DNA of 49,671 bases from an uncultured Pelagibacteraceae bacterium (GTDB taxonomy: Bacteria; Pseudomonadota; Alphaproteobacteria; Pelagibacterales; Pelagibacteraceae): positions 1-49,671 of the forward strand of contig CACJRQ010000008.1 in assembly GCA_902595885.1 (NCBI GenBank), read 5' to 3'. Position numbers and translations under genes: made by a program. Below, piece after piece: positions 40,866 to 49,671 of the stretch (the first letter of the stretch is position 1; every line of letters starts with the position of its first letter). The notes under the pieces were generated by a model. It made no database searches. It was not told the origin of the DNA and saw nothing but the letters and a program-made list of their open reading frames with translations.

Positions 40866-41483
40866 ATGACAAAAAGATTAAACTCTAAACATAAAGTAGA
40901 TAGAAGATTAAAAGTAAACCTTTGGGGAAGACCAAAGAGCCCTTTTAACACAAGAGCCTATGGACCTGGACAACATGGTCAAACAAAAACATCAAAACCA
41001 TCTGATTATGGAATACAGCTTCAAGCAAAGCAAAAATTAAAAGCATATTATGGCAACATTAACGAGAGACAATTTAGAAATATTTACAAAAAAGCAGTAA
41101 TGCTTAAAGGTGATACTGGTGAAAATTTAATTGGTCTTCTTGAAAGAAGATTAGATGCTGTAATTTACAGAGCAAAATTTGCAACAACAATTTTTTCAGC
41201 TAGACAATTAATCAATCATGGCCATGTGAAAGTAAATGGTAAAAAAGTAAATATTGGAAGCTATCTAGTTAGAGAAGAAGATTCAATTGAGATAAGAGAT
41301 AAATCTAAGCAACTTGCTATAATTGATATTGCTTTAGCAAATAAAGAAAGAGAAACTCCAGAATATATTCAGATGGATGAGAAAAATAAAAAATTAAAAT
41401 TTGTTAGAATTCCAAAATTTGAAGAAGTTCCATATCCAATTGTAATGGAACCTAATCTGGTGATTGAATATTATTCTAGATAA
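40866..41483 (+). CDS. rpsD: 30S ribosomal protein S4
   Basis: A 205-residue S4 protein that nucleates 30S assembly by binding 16S rRNA. The N-terminal region ([27 protein letters not shown]) is basic and follows the bacterial S4 pattern without the zinc-binding Cys cluster of some species. The S4 RNA-binding domain is [38 protein letters not shown] consensus promoter at 40826-40853 lies immediately upstream, unusual in being close to the ATG. It stands alone here, away from the alpha operon where S4 is found in many bacteria. It abuts the convergent grxD gene with no gap. Confidence 0.97.
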   Translation: MTKRLNSKHKVDRRLKVNLWGRPKSPFNTRAYGPGQHGQTKTSKPSDYGIQLQAKQKLKAYYGNINERQFRNIYKKAVMLKGDTGENLIGLLERRLDAVIYRAKFATTIFSARQLINHGHVKVNGKKVNIGSYLVREEDSIEIRDKSKQLAIIDIALANKERETPEYIQMDEKNKKLKFVRIPKFEEVPYPIVMEPNLVIEYYSR

Positions 41484-41822
41484 TTAACTTTTAGCCTTAA
41501 AATTTATATTTTTGCTTTCAAAAAGTTTTGCTAACTCACCACTCTCATACATTTCTTTAACAATATCACATCCACCAATAAATTCATTTTTCACATAAAG
41601 TTGAGGAATTGTTGGCCAATCACTAAATACTTTAATACCTTCTCTTAAATTTTGATTTTCTAAAACGTTTACTCCTTTAAAATTTACTTCAAGAACTTTT
41701 AAAATGTTAGAAGTAGCCATTGAAAATCCACATTGTGGAGCATCAGGTGTACCTTTCATAAATAAACAAACTTCGTTGTTTTCAATTTCATTTTTAATTA
41801 AATCATTTGTTTGTTGATCCAT
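41484..41822 (-). CDS. grxD: Monothiol glutaredoxin (Grx4 family)
   Basis: A 112-residue monothiol glutaredoxin. The active site is PQCGFS with C31, and the following [42 protein letters not shown] includes the glutathione-binding WPTIPQ, TVP-like turn and GGCD motifs. Such proteins bind and transfer [2Fe-2S] clusters together with BolA proteins. The bolA gene lies immediately upstream with a 1-nt gap, which matches the usual pairing. It ends the long sfsA-to-grxD minus-strand unit. Confidence 0.95.
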   Translation of the reverse strand: MDQQTNDLIKNEIENNEVCLFMKGTPDAPQCGFSMATSNILKVLEVNFKGVNVLENQNLREGIKVFSDWPTIPQLYVKNEFIGGCDIVKEMYESGELAKLFESKNINFKAKS

Positions 41823-41823
41823 T

Positions 41824-42054
41824 TTAACTCTCCTTTGTTTTAATTGCTAAAGCATGCAGTTCATTGCCCATTCTACCTTTTAATGAGTTGTAAACCATTT
41901 TATGTTGCTCAATTTTACTTTTTCCGGAAAATTGAGATGAGGTAACAGTAGCTGAATAATGATTTCCATCACCTGCTAGATCTTGTATTTCAACAATTGC
42001 ATCTGGCATTGCTTCTTTTATAAAACTCTCAATTTCTTTTAAATCCATTGCCAT
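41824..42054 (-). CDS. bolA: BolA family protein
   Basis: A 76-residue BolA-fold protein. [58 protein letters not shown] carries the D-L-x-G-D-x-x-H-Y motif and the F-x-G-x-S-x-x-x-x-H-x-x-V-Y-x-x-L signature. The histidines are the expected [2Fe-2S] ligands in a complex with monothiol glutaredoxin, which is encoded next door. It starts at the purL stop; the purL-bolA-grxD order is typical of alphaproteobacteria. Role: iron-sulfur cluster trafficking. Confidence 0.93.
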   Translation of the reverse strand: MAMDLKEIESFIKEAMPDAIVEIQDLAGDGNHYSATVTSSQFSGKSKIEQHKMVYNSLKGRMGNELHALAIKTKES

Positions 42055-44246
42055 TATTTACTCATATAGTTAATCAACCAACTTTTATTCGAAGTTGATA
42101 ATTCGTCAATTGTAACTTTTGTCTTGTCATTAATATATAGTTTATTTTCAGTAATAGTGCCAAGTTCATCAAAATGGACTGCATTTTTATTCAATATTTC
42201 AGTTACTTTTTTAAAGTCTTTTTTGTTTATTTCTACGATGTATCTACCTTGATCTTCTGCAAATAAGTATTCTATTTCATTAATTAGATATTTGGGTTTT
42301 TTAATATTTATTCCTTTTTTTCCTTTAATACACATTTTTGATACTGCAGTAATTATGCCTCCTAAAGAAACATCATGAGCACTTTTTATTAAATTATTAT
42401 CAATTAATTTGAGTAAAGTTTCTCCATTATTTTTTTCATTAAATAGATTTACCTCAGGTGGAGGTCCATTTTTTTCATCTAAAATATTTCTTGCAAATAA
42501 ACTTTGATCAATATGTCCTTCGGTTTTTCCAATCACTAAAACTAAATTATCAACTTCTTTAAAATCCATAGTGATCATGTTCTGATAATTCTTGATTAAC
42601 CCAACCCCACCTATTGCAGGCGTAGGCTTTATACCTTCCTCTTTCGTTTGGTTATAGAAAGATACATTTCCAGAAACTACTGGGAATTTTAAATATTCGC
42701 TCGCTTCACCAATACCTTGAACACATTCAACAAACTCACCCATGTTTTCTTCATTTTCAGGACTACCAAAATTTAAACAATTCGTGATAGCAATAGGTTT
42801 TGCTCCAACAGATATAAGATTTCTAAAACTTTCACAAACTACTTGCTTTCCACCAGTTAAAGGGTGAGCCCAACAATAAATTGCAGAAGAATCTACCGAA
42901 GCAGCAACAGCTTTATCTGTACCATGAACTCTTACAACCCCTGAGTCTCCGCCTGGCTTCTGTATAGTGTCTCCCATTACAGTATGATCATATTGTTGCC
43001 AAATCCATTCTTTGCTGCATACATTTGGATTTGCTAAAATTTTTTTTAAAACATCAATAATTTTTAAATGCTTAAGATCTTCTTTTTTAATTTTATTTTT
43101 TTTAGGTAACTTTGTTTTTTTCCATTTTCGATCATACATAGGAGAGTTTTCAACCAATGTATTGACAGGAATATCTGCAACTTTTTCTTCATCAAAATAA
43201 AGTTCTATTTTTTTTGACTTAGTCGTTTTTCCAATTACCGCAAAATCTAAATTCCATTTATCAAATATTTTTTTTGCTTGTTCTTCTTTACCGTTTTCTA
43301 AAACAATCAACATTCTTTCTTGGCTTTCAGAGAGCATAATTTCGTATGGAGTCATTTTGGTTTCTCTGCACGGCACTTTATTTAAATTGATTTCAATTCC
43401 GAGGTTTCCTTTTGAAGCCATTTCAATACTTGAAGAAGTTAATCCTGCAGCACCCATATCTTGAATGGCTATAATTGAGTCTCCTGCCATTAACTCTAGA
43501 CAAGCTTCGAGTAAAAGTTTTTCAGTAAATGGATCTCCAACTTGAACTGTTGGCTTTTTTTCCTCAATTTTTTCATCAAAACTAGCTGAAGCCATACTTG
43601 CTCCATGAATTCCATCTCTTCCTGTTTTAGAACCCACATAAATGACAGGTTTATTTAAACCAGCAGCTTTAGAATAAAAAATCTTATCTTTTTTGACTAA
43701 TCCCAATGTCATAGCGTTGACCAAAATATTTCCGTTATACGAGCTATCAAAGGTTGTTTGTCCAGCTATTGTTGGAACACCCATGCAGTTTCCATAACCG
43801 CCTATGCCATGAACAACACCTCTTAATAAATTTTTTGTTTTTTTATTTTGTGGTGACCCAAAATGAATGGAGTTCAAGTTAGCTATTGGTCTTGCGCCCA
43901 TTGTAAATACATCTCTCATAATTCCTCCAACACCGGTAGCAGCACCTTGATATGGTTCAATAAATGAAGGGTGATTATGACTTTCTATTTTAAAAACTAT
44001 CGCATCATTATCCTCAATATCGATAACACCAGCGTTTTCTCCAGGACCTTGAATAACTTTTTTTCCCTTAGTAGGTAATTTTTTTAGGTGTAATCTTGAT
44101 GATTTATAAGAACAATGTTCATTCCACATTGCAGAAAAAATACCTAGCTCTGTGATATTGGGAGTTCTCTTTAATAGCTCACAAATTTTAGCGTATTCAT
44201 CTCTCTTTAAACCGTGATCAACTGCTACTTGTTCGTTTACAATCAT
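42054..44246 (-). CDS. purL: Phosphoribosylformylglycinamidine synthase, large subunit (small-form PurL)
   Basis: A 730-residue PurL of the three-subunit (PurS-PurQ-PurL) type, about half the length of the single-chain enzyme. The ATP and FGAR sites are in IFKIESHNHPSFIEPYQGAATGVGGIMRDVFTMGARPIA, followed by GGYGNCMGVPTIAG and the AIR-synthase-like second half DTIQKPGGDSGVVRVHGTDKAVAASVD, with KSAHDVSLGGIITAVSKM near the C-terminus. It converts FGAR and the PurQ-released ammonia to FGAM in purine synthesis. It begins in a 4-bp overlap with purQ. Confidence 0.97.
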   Translation of the reverse strand: MIVNEQVAVDHGLKRDEYAKICELLKRTPNITELGIFSAMWNEHCSYKSSRLHLKKLPTKGKKVIQGPGENAGVIDIEDNDAIVFKIESHNHPSFIEPYQGAATGVGGIMRDVFTMGARPIANLNSIHFGSPQNKKTKNLLRGVVHGIGGYGNCMGVPTIAGQTTFDSSYNGNILVNAMTLGLVKKDKIFYSKAAGLNKPVIYVGSKTGRDGIHGASMASASFDEKIEEKKPTVQVGDPFTEKLLLEACLELMAGDSIIAIQDMGAAGLTSSSIEMASKGNLGIEINLNKVPCRETKMTPYEIMLSESQERMLIVLENGKEEQAKKIFDKWNLDFAVIGKTTKSKKIELYFDEEKVADIPVNTLVENSPMYDRKWKKTKLPKKNKIKKEDLKHLKIIDVLKKILANPNVCSKEWIWQQYDHTVMGDTIQKPGGDSGVVRVHGTDKAVAASVDSSAIYCWAHPLTGGKQVVCESFRNLISVGAKPIAITNCLNFGSPENEENMGEFVECVQGIGEASEYLKFPVVSGNVSFYNQTKEEGIKPTPAIGGVGLIKNYQNMITMDFKEVDNLVLVIGKTEGHIDQSLFARNILDEKNGPPPEVNLFNEKNNGETLLKLIDNNLIKSAHDVSLGGIITAVSKMCIKGKKGINIKKPKYLINEIEYLFAEDQGRYIVEINKKDFKKVTEILNKNAVHFDELGTITENKLYINDKTKVTIDELSTSNKSWLINYMSK

Positions 44247-44926
44247 TTTAAGTTGTTTATTAAGTTTTTAAAAAATAATGATCCATCCTCACCTGATAAA
44301 GATGTATCAATCATTCTTTCAGGGTGAGGCATCATACCTAGAACATTTTTTTCTTTATTAAATATACCTGCAATATTTTTTAAGGATCCATTAGGGTTAA
44401 ATTGATCTTCTATTTTTCCATTTTCATCACAATAGTTAATAGCTATTTGATTATTATCTTCAATTTCTTTTAATTGATCATTGGTACAAAAATAATTCCC
44501 TTCATTATGAGCGATATGAAATTCTAAAACTTCGTTATCAACATTTTTAAAATATTTATTTTTTTTATCATTAATTTTTACAAAAACATTTTTACAAATA
44601 AATTCTAAATATTTGTTTCTAAGCAAAACACCTGGAACTAAACCAGTTTCTACCAATATTTGAAATCCATTACAGATGCCCATAACCATACCTCCTGAAT
44701 TTGCAAAATTAATTACTGACTGCATTATTTTTGATTTAGATGCCATACTTCCACATCTTAAGTAGTCCCCATATGAAAAACCACCTGGCAATACAACCAA
44801 ATCACTTTTTGGTAATTCAGCATCAGCATGCCAAACCATTTTATTTTTAAATCCATATTTTTTTAGAGCAACATCCATGTCTCTATCACAATTTGAACCT
44901 GGAAAAGTAATAACTGATGATTTCAT
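44243..44926 (-). CDS. purQ: Phosphoribosylformylglycinamidine synthase, glutaminase subunit
   Basis: A 227-residue class I glutamine amidotransferase. The nucleophile Cys is in VMGICNGFQILVETGLVPG, and the His/Glu pair is in MMPHPERMID near the C-terminus. The N-terminus VITFPGSNCDRDMDVALKKYG and VLPGGFSYGDYLRCG are the PurQ-specific blocks. It supplies ammonia to PurL when bridged by PurS. The gene starts 3 nt after purS and overlaps purL by 4 bp. Confidence 0.96.
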   Translation of the reverse strand: MKSSVITFPGSNCDRDMDVALKKYGFKNKMVWHADAELPKSDLVVLPGGFSYGDYLRCGSMASKSKIMQSVINFANSGGMVMGICNGFQILVETGLVPGVLLRNKYLEFICKNVFVKINDKKNKYFKNVDNEVLEFHIAHNEGNYFCTNDQLKEIEDNNQIAINYCDENGKIEDQFNPNGSLKNIAGIFNKEKNVLGMMPHPERMIDTSLSGEDGSLFFKNLINNLK

Positions 44927-44929
44927 TAA

Positions 44930-45172
44930 TTACTTTGGATCAATAATTTTATAATTTTCAATTACAAGATTTGCCAAAAGTTTTTTACACATTTCCTCAA
45001 CTTTTGCTTTTGCTTTGTCGTTATCAGTTTCTTTAGTGTCTATTTCAAAATATTTACCTTGTCTTACTTCATTAATATCCTGAAAACCCATTCCATCCAG
45101 AGTTTGATGAATAACTTTTCCTTGTGGATCAAGTACATCCTTTTTTAGAGTAATGATTACAGAAATTTTCAT
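44930..45172 (-). CDS. purS: Phosphoribosylformylglycinamidine synthase, PurS subunit
   Basis: An 80-residue structural subunit. [43 protein letters not shown] is the full PurS pattern (D-P-x-G-x-x-I-x-x-x-L and V-R-x-G-K). It holds PurQ and PurL together so that ammonia can pass between active sites. It overlaps purC by 4 bp and is followed by purQ after 3 nt, consistent with translation in fixed ratios. Confidence 0.96.
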   Translation of the reverse strand: MKISVIITLKKDVLDPQGKVIHQTLDGMGFQDINEVRQGKYFEIDTKETDNDKAKAKVEEMCKKLLANLVIENYKIIDPK

Positions 45173-45954
45173 TTTTTCTTTCTTTTAACTGAAGATAATT
45201 TAGTTACATTTACTGCTGAAACATTAGATTGTTCATGAAGTATACCTAATCTTTTAGCAACCTCTGTATAGGCTGGAATTAAATCACCCAGATCTTTTCT
45301 AAATCGATCTTTATCTAATTTTTTTTCTGTAATACTGTCCCACAATCTGCAAGTATCAGGACTAATTTCATCTGCCAAAATAATTTCATTTTTTTCATCA
45401 ATTTTAACTCTCCCAAATTCTAATTTAAAATCGATAAGTTTAATTCCAACACCTCTAAACATCCCAATCATAAAATCATTAATTCTTAAAATCATTTTTT
45501 TAACTTTATCTATTTCTATTTTTGATGCCCAATCAAAAGCTAAAATATGCTCTTCAGATATTAATGGATCTCCAAGCTTGTCATCTTTTAAGCAGTATTC
45601 GATTAGGGGTTCTTTTAAAACAGTACCATCCTCAATGCCCAATCTTTTAGTAATTGAACCTGTCGCAACATTTCTCACAATAAATTCTATCGGAATTATT
45701 TCTACAAGCTTTATAATTTGCTCACGCATATTTAATCTTTTAACTAAATGATTTTTGATTCCTATTTGAGATAGGTTAGAAAGTATATGTTCTGAAATTC
45801 TATTGTTTAGAACACCTTTACCCTCAATTGTAGTTTTTTTTTGATTATTAAATGCAGTTGCATCATCTTTAAAATATTGAATAACTAAGTTTTTATCATT
45901 TGTTGCATAAATGATTTTAGCTTTTCCTTCGTATAATTTTTTACCTTTTTTCAT
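45169..45954 (-). CDS. purC: Phosphoribosylaminoimidazole-succinocarboxamide synthase
   Basis: A 261-residue SAICAR synthetase. [33 protein letters not shown] is the N-terminal ATP-binding region; [31 protein letters not shown] and [34 protein letters not shown] are the conserved substrate and magnesium sites. It joins CAIR and aspartate using ATP. Some 20 residues at the C-terminus ([13 protein letters not shown]) extend past the core. It starts at the purB stop and overlaps purS. Confidence 0.97.
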   Translation of the reverse strand: MKKGKKLYEGKAKIIYATNDKNLVIQYFKDDATAFNNQKKTTIEGKGVLNNRISEHILSNLSQIGIKNHLVKRLNMREQIIKLVEIIPIEFIVRNVATGSITKRLGIEDGTVLKEPLIEYCLKDDKLGDPLISEEHILAFDWASKIEIDKVKKMILRINDFMIGMFRGVGIKLIDFKLEFGRVKIDEKNEIILADEISPDTCRLWDSITEKKLDKDRFRKDLGDLIPAYTEVAKRLGILHEQSNVSAVNVTKLSSVKRKKK

Positions 45955-47246
45955 TATTTAAAAACTCTTCTAAAGATAAAATTTACATTTTTAAAGTGTT
46001 TAGAATAATTAAATATAGATTTTAGTTTTTTTGACGAAATTTTACTTTTTATAAATTTATCAGATGAAATGACGTCAATTAAAGTTAAATTTTCTGAAAA
46101 ACATTTTTTTGCATAAGATTGAACCAATCTGTAAGATTTTTCTCTACTTAATCCTGTTTTAGTTAATTCCAACATAACTTCTTGAGAAAAAATTAAACCT
46201 TTTGTTAAATTTAAGTTTTCAAGCATTTTTTTTGGATAAACAATCATATTATCTAAAATATTTGTAAGTCTAACTAATGCAAAATCTATTGTTATATTAG
46301 CATCTGGTCCGATATTTCTTTCGACACTTGAATGAGAAATATCCCTCTCGTGCCAAAGAGCAATGTTTTCAAGTGCTGGCAAAACTGAACTTCTAACCAT
46401 TCTAGCTAAACCGGTAAGATTCTCACTTAAGATAGGATTTTTTTTATGAGGCATTGCGGAGGATCCTTTTTGATTTTTAGAGAAATATTCTTGTAGCTCA
46501 TAAACCTCAGTTCTTTGTAAGTGTCTTATTTCAACTGCTACTCTCTCTATTGAACCTGCAATAATTCCTAAAACAGAAAAATAAAATGCATGTCTGTCTC
46601 TTGGAATTACTTGTGTAGATATTGGTTCTACTTTTAGACCTAATTTTCTGGCAACATGTTTTTCTACATTAGGATTAATGTTGGCAAATGTACCAACAGC
46701 CCCAGAAATTGCACAAGTTGATACTTCCTCAATAGCATCTTTTAGTCTTTTTCTATTTCTTTTAAATTCCTCATAGAACGAAGCCAATTTTAACCCAAAA
46801 GTAATTGGCTCAGCATGGATACCGTGGCTTCTTCCCATGCACGGTGTAAATTTATATTTTTTGGCTTGTTTTTTTAAAACTTTTAAAATTTGATCTATAT
46901 CTTTTAAAATGATTTTACCTGATTGGACCAATTGAATATTAAAACTAGTATCTAGAACATCAGATGAGGTCATACCCTGATGAAGGTATCTAGCTTTAAT
47001 TCCAGCTTTTTCAGTAACAGAAGTTAGAAAAGCTATTACATCGTGTTTTACCTCAGATTCTATTTTATGAATTCTGCTTACATTAATTCTAGCTTTTTTT
47101 CTTACAACTGAAGCAACACCTCTTGGAATTTGTCCAAGTTTTTCCATTGCCTCAGCAGCTGCAACTTCTACATTTAACCAGATTTTATATTTATTTTCTT
47201 CTGACCAAATATCAGTTAATTCTTTTCGCGAGTATCTTTTAATCAT
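45954..47246 (-). CDS. purB: Adenylosuccinate lyase
   Basis: A 430-residue fumarase/aspartase superfamily enzyme. It opens [33 protein letters not shown]; the general-acid His lies in [12 protein letters not shown] and the catalytic Ser loop is [22 protein letters not shown]. It acts twice in purine synthesis, releasing fumarate from SAICAR and from adenylosuccinate. It is followed directly by purC, which makes its SAICAR substrate, and lies 3 nt after map. Confidence 0.96.
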   Translation of the reverse strand: MIKRYSRKELTDIWSEENKYKIWLNVEVAAAEAMEKLGQIPRGVASVVRKKARINVSRIHKIESEVKHDVIAFLTSVTEKAGIKARYLHQGMTSSDVLDTSFNIQLVQSGKIILKDIDQILKVLKKQAKKYKFTPCMGRSHGIHAEPITFGLKLASFYEEFKRNRKRLKDAIEEVSTCAISGAVGTFANINPNVEKHVARKLGLKVEPISTQVIPRDRHAFYFSVLGIIAGSIERVAVEIRHLQRTEVYELQEYFSKNQKGSSAMPHKKNPILSENLTGLARMVRSSVLPALENIALWHERDISHSSVERNIGPDANITIDFALVRLTNILDNMIVYPKKMLENLNLTKGLIFSQEVMLELTKTGLSREKSYRLVQSYAKKCFSENLTLIDVISSDKFIKSKISSKKLKSIFNYSKHFKNVNFIFRRVFK

Positions 47247-47249
47247 TAA

Positions 47250-48020
47250 TTATAAGTATGGAGGCTTTGAATAACCTTTAGCAGATTCTGTGAAGATTTC
47301 ATAACCATTTTCAGTAATTCCTAACGTATGTTCAAATTGTGCAGATAAAGATTTATCTTTTGTAACAGCTGTCCATCCATCGTTTAACATTTTAACATCA
47401 TATTTACCTGAATTAATCATTGGTTCTATTGTAAAAGTCATTCCTGGCTTTAATTCCATACCTGAGTTTTTATTCCCATAGTGTAGAATATTGGGAGGCT
47501 CATGGAATGTTGTGCTAATTCCATGACCACAAAAATCCCTAACAACTGAAAAACCTTTTTCCTCAACAAACGATTGAATTGTATAACCAATATCACCTAA
47601 TTTAATTCCAGGTTTTAAAATTGTTATAGCTCTAATCATTGATTCATAGGTAGCGTCTATAAGGTTATTTAATTTTACAGGAGTTTGACCAATACAAAAC
47701 ATTCTACTGGTATCGCCATAATGTTCATCAACAATTGCCGTCACATCAACGTTTATAGCATCACCTTCTTGTAAAATTCTATCAGAGGGTACACCGTGAC
47801 ATACGACATGATTTAAAGATGTACATAAAGATTTTGTAAAACCTCTGTAATATAATGGGGCAGAGTAGCCACCATTGTCTCTAATAAATTCATAACCTAA
47901 TTTATCAATATAATCAGTAGAAATCCCTTCCTTAATATTTTCAGTTAACATATCTAAAGTTCTTGCAGCGAGGTTACCTGCAACTCTCATTTTTTCAAAT
48001 TTTTCCTTATAATCAGTCAT
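47250..48020 (-). CDS. map: Methionine aminopeptidase, type I
   Basis: A 256-residue pita-bread-fold metallopeptidase that removes N-terminal methionine from nascent proteins. SLNHVVCHGVPSDRILQEGDAINVDVTAIVDEHYGDTSRMF carries the His and the two Asp metal ligands; VVRDFCGHGISTTFHEPPNIL has the next His pair, and TFTIEPMIN plus AQFEHTLGIT the two Glu ligands. The start is ATG 48020 (a TTG precedes it) overlapping the sfsA stop. It is essential in most bacteria; here it is carried with the purine genes. Confidence 0.95.
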   Translation of the reverse strand: MTDYKEKFEKMRVAGNLAARTLDMLTENIKEGISTDYIDKLGYEFIRDNGGYSAPLYYRGFTKSLCTSLNHVVCHGVPSDRILQEGDAINVDVTAIVDEHYGDTSRMFCIGQTPVKLNNLIDATYESMIRAITILKPGIKLGDIGYTIQSFVEEKGFSVVRDFCGHGISTTFHEPPNILHYGNKNSGMELKPGMTFTIEPMINSGKYDVKMLNDGWTAVTKDKSLSAQFEHTLGITENGYEIFTESAKGYSKPPYL

Positions 48021-48711
48021 CAATAATTTTTAATTTTTTATCTATAAAAATTCTTTTAGAACTTATATCACATCTATAAGCTAAAAAATTAACGCCCGCT
48101 TTTTTAGCTATTAAATAAGTTTTATAATAATCTTTGTCTATATCGTTAGCTATTTTAAAATATTTCATATTTTGAATTTGAACTAAAAATATTAAGTATG
48201 TTTTATAACTTTTATTTATGGCATCAATAAGGGTTAATAAATGCTTAATTCCTCTTGCCGTTGGTGCATCAGGAAATTCAGCGGTATCTTTGTTTCTAAA
48301 TAAAGTAACGTTTTTAACTTCAACAAAGATTTTTTGACCTTTTTTTTCTAATAAAAAATCAAATCTTGTTTCTTTGTTAAAAAAAACCTCCGGTTTTATA
48401 ATATCACTATCCTTGAGTTCGTTTATCAGATTATTTTTGAGACCATGCTCTACTATTCTATTTGCCATGTGAGTATTAACTCCTACTAAATTTTTTCTAG
48501 ATTTAATAATTTCTAATCCATATTTAAGCTTTCGTTTTGGATCGTTATTAGGAAGTAAATAAACTGGATTTCCTTCATTTAACAAACCTTTCATTGATCC
48601 TGTATTTGGACAGTGAGCTGTGACAATTTCTTTATCGAGTTTAACGTCAGTAAAAAACCTTTTATAACGTTTGATTAGTTGGCCTTTTACTAAAGACTTG
48701 GTAAATTCCAT
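48013..48711 (-). CDS. sfsA: SfsA family protein (sugar fermentation stimulation protein homologue)
   Basis: A 232-residue protein from ATG 48711 (MEFTKSLVKGQLIKRYKRFFTDV), the usual SfsA start; an upstream in-frame TTG would overlap the divergent gene and is rejected. VTAHCPNTGSMKGLLNEGNPVYL, GVNTHMANRIVEHGLKNN, RFDFLLEKKGQKIFVEVKNVTLF and AEFPDAPTARGIKHLLTLIDA are the conserved blocks. The fold resembles a nuclease (the E-V-K core of PD-(D/E)xK enzymes is visible), but the cellular activity is not established. It leads the minus-strand unit, with only 20 nt before the divergent CinA-like gene. Confidence 0.92.
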   Translation of the reverse strand: MEFTKSLVKGQLIKRYKRFFTDVKLDKEIVTAHCPNTGSMKGLLNEGNPVYLLPNNDPKRKLKYGLEIIKSRKNLVGVNTHMANRIVEHGLKNNLINELKDSDIIKPEVFFNKETRFDFLLEKKGQKIFVEVKNVTLFRNKDTAEFPDAPTARGIKHLLTLIDAINKSYKTYLIFLVQIQNMKYFKIANDIDKDYYKTYLIAKKAGVNFLAYRCDISSKRIFIDKKLKIIDD

Positions 48712-48731
48712 TTTTAAATTATATATTTCAT

Positions 48732-49481
48732 ATGAATAAAAAAGCAAAAGTTAATGCATCAATTTTAATAATCGGAAATGAGATCTTGTCTGGCAGAACA
48801 CAAGACACAAATACATCTACTCTTGCTACGTGGTTGAATTCTATAGGTGTAAGTGTTGGAGAGGTTAGAGTAATTCCAGATGTTGAAAAAATAATTGTAG
48901 AATCACTAAATTTTTTAAGATCCACATATGATTATGTTTTTACAACCGGTGGTATTGGTCCAACTCATGATGATATTACTGCTCAGTCAGTTTCCAAAGC
49001 TTTTGGAATAAAGTATGAGACTCACAAAGAGGCCTTTAGGATTTTAGAAAAATATTATGATCCTGGTAAATTTACTGAAGGTAGACAAAAAATGGCATGG
49101 ATGCCAGAGAATGCAAATTTGATTTTAAATCCAACAAGTGGCGCCCCAGGTTTTAATGTTGAGAATGTTTATTCTTTACCAGGAGTTCCATCTATTTTGA
49201 AGTCAATGTTGGGTGGATTAACTAACAGAATAGTAGGTGGAGAACCCATTAAAAGTCTGACTATAAGTCTAAGAACTGTTGAAAGTGAAATAGCTAGTTC
49301 TTTAACAAAAGTTCAAGACGATAATCAAGATGTTGAGATAGGGAGTTACCCTTTTTTTCACGCAGGTAAATTAGGTGTATCAATTGTAATTAGATCAGAA
49401 GATCAAAATAAAATTGATCATTGTAATTCACAAATTTTGAAATTTATTAATGAAAAAAAAATTGAAGTAGTGGATAGATAA
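48732..49481 (+). CDS. CinA N-terminal/MoaB-like molybdopterin-binding domain protein
   Basis: A 249-residue protein with the MoCF-biosynthesis fold. ILIIGNEILSGRTQDTNTSTLATWLNSIGVSVGEVRVIPD and YDYVFTTGGIGPTHDDITAQSVSKAFG are the pterin-binding and GGxGPTxDD motifs. These are typical of the N-terminal half of CinA; the C-terminal nicotinamide-mononucleotide amidase domain is absent. Stand-alone proteins of this size occur widely in alphaproteobacteria and may hydrolyse ADP-ribose or similar nucleotides. It shares a 20-nt divergent gap with sfsA. Confidence 0.88.
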   Translation: MNKKAKVNASILIIGNEILSGRTQDTNTSTLATWLNSIGVSVGEVRVIPDVEKIIVESLNFLRSTYDYVFTTGGIGPTHDDITAQSVSKAFGIKYETHKEAFRILEKYYDPGKFTEGRQKMAWMPENANLILNPTSGAPGFNVENVYSLPGVPSILKSMLGGLTNRIVGGEPIKSLTISLRTVESEIASSLTKVQDDNQDVEIGSYPFFHAGKLGVSIVIRSEDQNKIDHCNSQILKFINEKKIEVVDR

Positions 49482-49671
49482 TGTTGTATTTTGCTTATGG
49501 TAGTAATCTTCACCATTTTCAGATGAAACGAAGATGTAAGGATAGTATTTTTTTAAAAAAAATAAATTTAAAAGATTTTAAATTAACTTTTAGAAGCAAG
49601 TATAGAGCTGCAGATATTGAGGTAAAAAAAAATTCTATTGTACCAGGTGCTTTATTTGAAATTTCTAAAAG
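49481..49671 (+). CDS. Gamma-glutamylcyclotransferase-like protein, 5' part only
   Basis: The first 63 residues run off the right edge. MLYFAYGSNLHHFQMKRRCKD is the Y-G-S-N-L motif of the GGCT/AIG2-like fold, which binds the gamma-glutamyl group, and LTFRSKYRAADIEVKKNSIVPGALFEIS agrees with the following strands, including a V-x-G-x-L-F/Y-turn. It probably cleaves gamma-glutamyl amino acids to 5-oxoproline, but the catalytic Glu is beyond the window. Its ATG overlaps the upstream stop by one base (TAATG), suggesting co-transcription. Confidence 0.8.
   Translation, partial: MLYFAYGSNLHHFQMKRRCKDSIFLKKINLKDFKLTFRSKYRAADIEVKKNSIVPGALFEISK

Noticed and set aside
48712..48747. Upstream TTG start for sfsA adding 12 residues
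   Set aside because: It would run into the divergent CinA-like gene; the ATG at 48711 gives the family's standard N-terminus.
1..49671. tRNA, rRNA, CRISPR array, insertion sequence or prophage
   Set aside because: No T-loop/acceptor pattern in any gap, no repeat-spacer series, and no transposase, integrase or phage gene was seen.

Overview
The window looks like a piece of a streamlined, AT-rich marine alphaproteobacterial chromosome, most likely SAR11/Pelagibacterales or a close relative. Support for this: strong A/T bias at third codon positions, genes packed with 0-60 nt gaps or 1-11 nt overlaps in every orientation, an alphaproteobacterial purB-purC-purS-purQ-purL-bolA-grxD string, and many periplasmic-binding-protein transporters. 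No rRNA, tRNA, insertion sequence, prophage or CRISPR array was seen. No gene-free stretch exceeds 300 nt; the three longest (222, 206 and 179 nt) are described individually. The taxon is inferred from style and gene content, not from a marker search.

Layout. 1-325: 3' end of a spermidine-synthase-like methyltransferase. 385-3441: polar amino-acid ABC uptake genes (binding protein plus two permeases, no ATPase) followed by a PhyH-type dioxygenase. 3431-5860: DUF6165 protein, GT9 glycosyltransferase and AbrB-type membrane protein. 6083-9057: complete tctC-tctB-tctA tripartite carboxylate transporter. 9054-11577 (minus): thioredoxin-like protein, GT4 glycosyltransferase and EamA transporter. 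11597-14322: gamma carbonic anhydrase, a secreted metalloprotease-like protein, a DUF1330 protein and a secreted unknown. 14340-16029 (minus): small membrane protein, FMN-binding split-barrel protein and beta-hydroxyacid dehydrogenase. 16041-20073: MFS transporter, rpoZ with an acidic tail, a dihydrouridine synthase, a TauE/SafE permease and a HIT protein. 20074-20279: a probable minus-strand structured small RNA. 20280-22807: a highly charged coiled-coil protein and, on the minus strand, a phosphomannomutase. 22987-26519: nrdA-nrdB and a lipoprotein, with a clear promoter and a candidate NrdR box pair. 26528-30050 (minus): prpD-prpB-prpC methylcitrate cycle. 30104-40825: gph (minus), then a long plus-strand run (GlmU C-terminal domain, glmS, ydcF-like, DAHP synthase, nadE, cysS, citramalate synthase, DUF1989, trmJ-like). 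40866-41483: rpsD. 41484-48711 (minus): sfsA-map-purB-purC-purS-purQ-purL-bolA-grxD. 48732 to the end: a CinA/MoaB-like protein and a partial gamma-glutamylcyclotransferase-like gene.

How it fits together. Most genes are housekeeping: purine, deoxynucleotide, amino-sugar, NAD, aromatic and isoleucine-precursor synthesis. Uptake systems (ABC, TTT, MFS, EamA) and propionate disposal complete an oligotroph profile. The most unusual observations are non-coding: the predicted small RNA at 20075-20233 (minus) with its own -10 and intrinsic terminator; a terminator-like hairpin at 7085-7139 whose stem contains the apparent tctB start codon; and the nrd leader with two half-conserved boxes 31 bp apart. 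Protein-level oddities are a GlmU acetyltransferase domain without its uridylyltransferase half, a secreted metalloprotease-like protein paired with another secreted unknown, and the long charged coiled-coil protein beside the small RNA.
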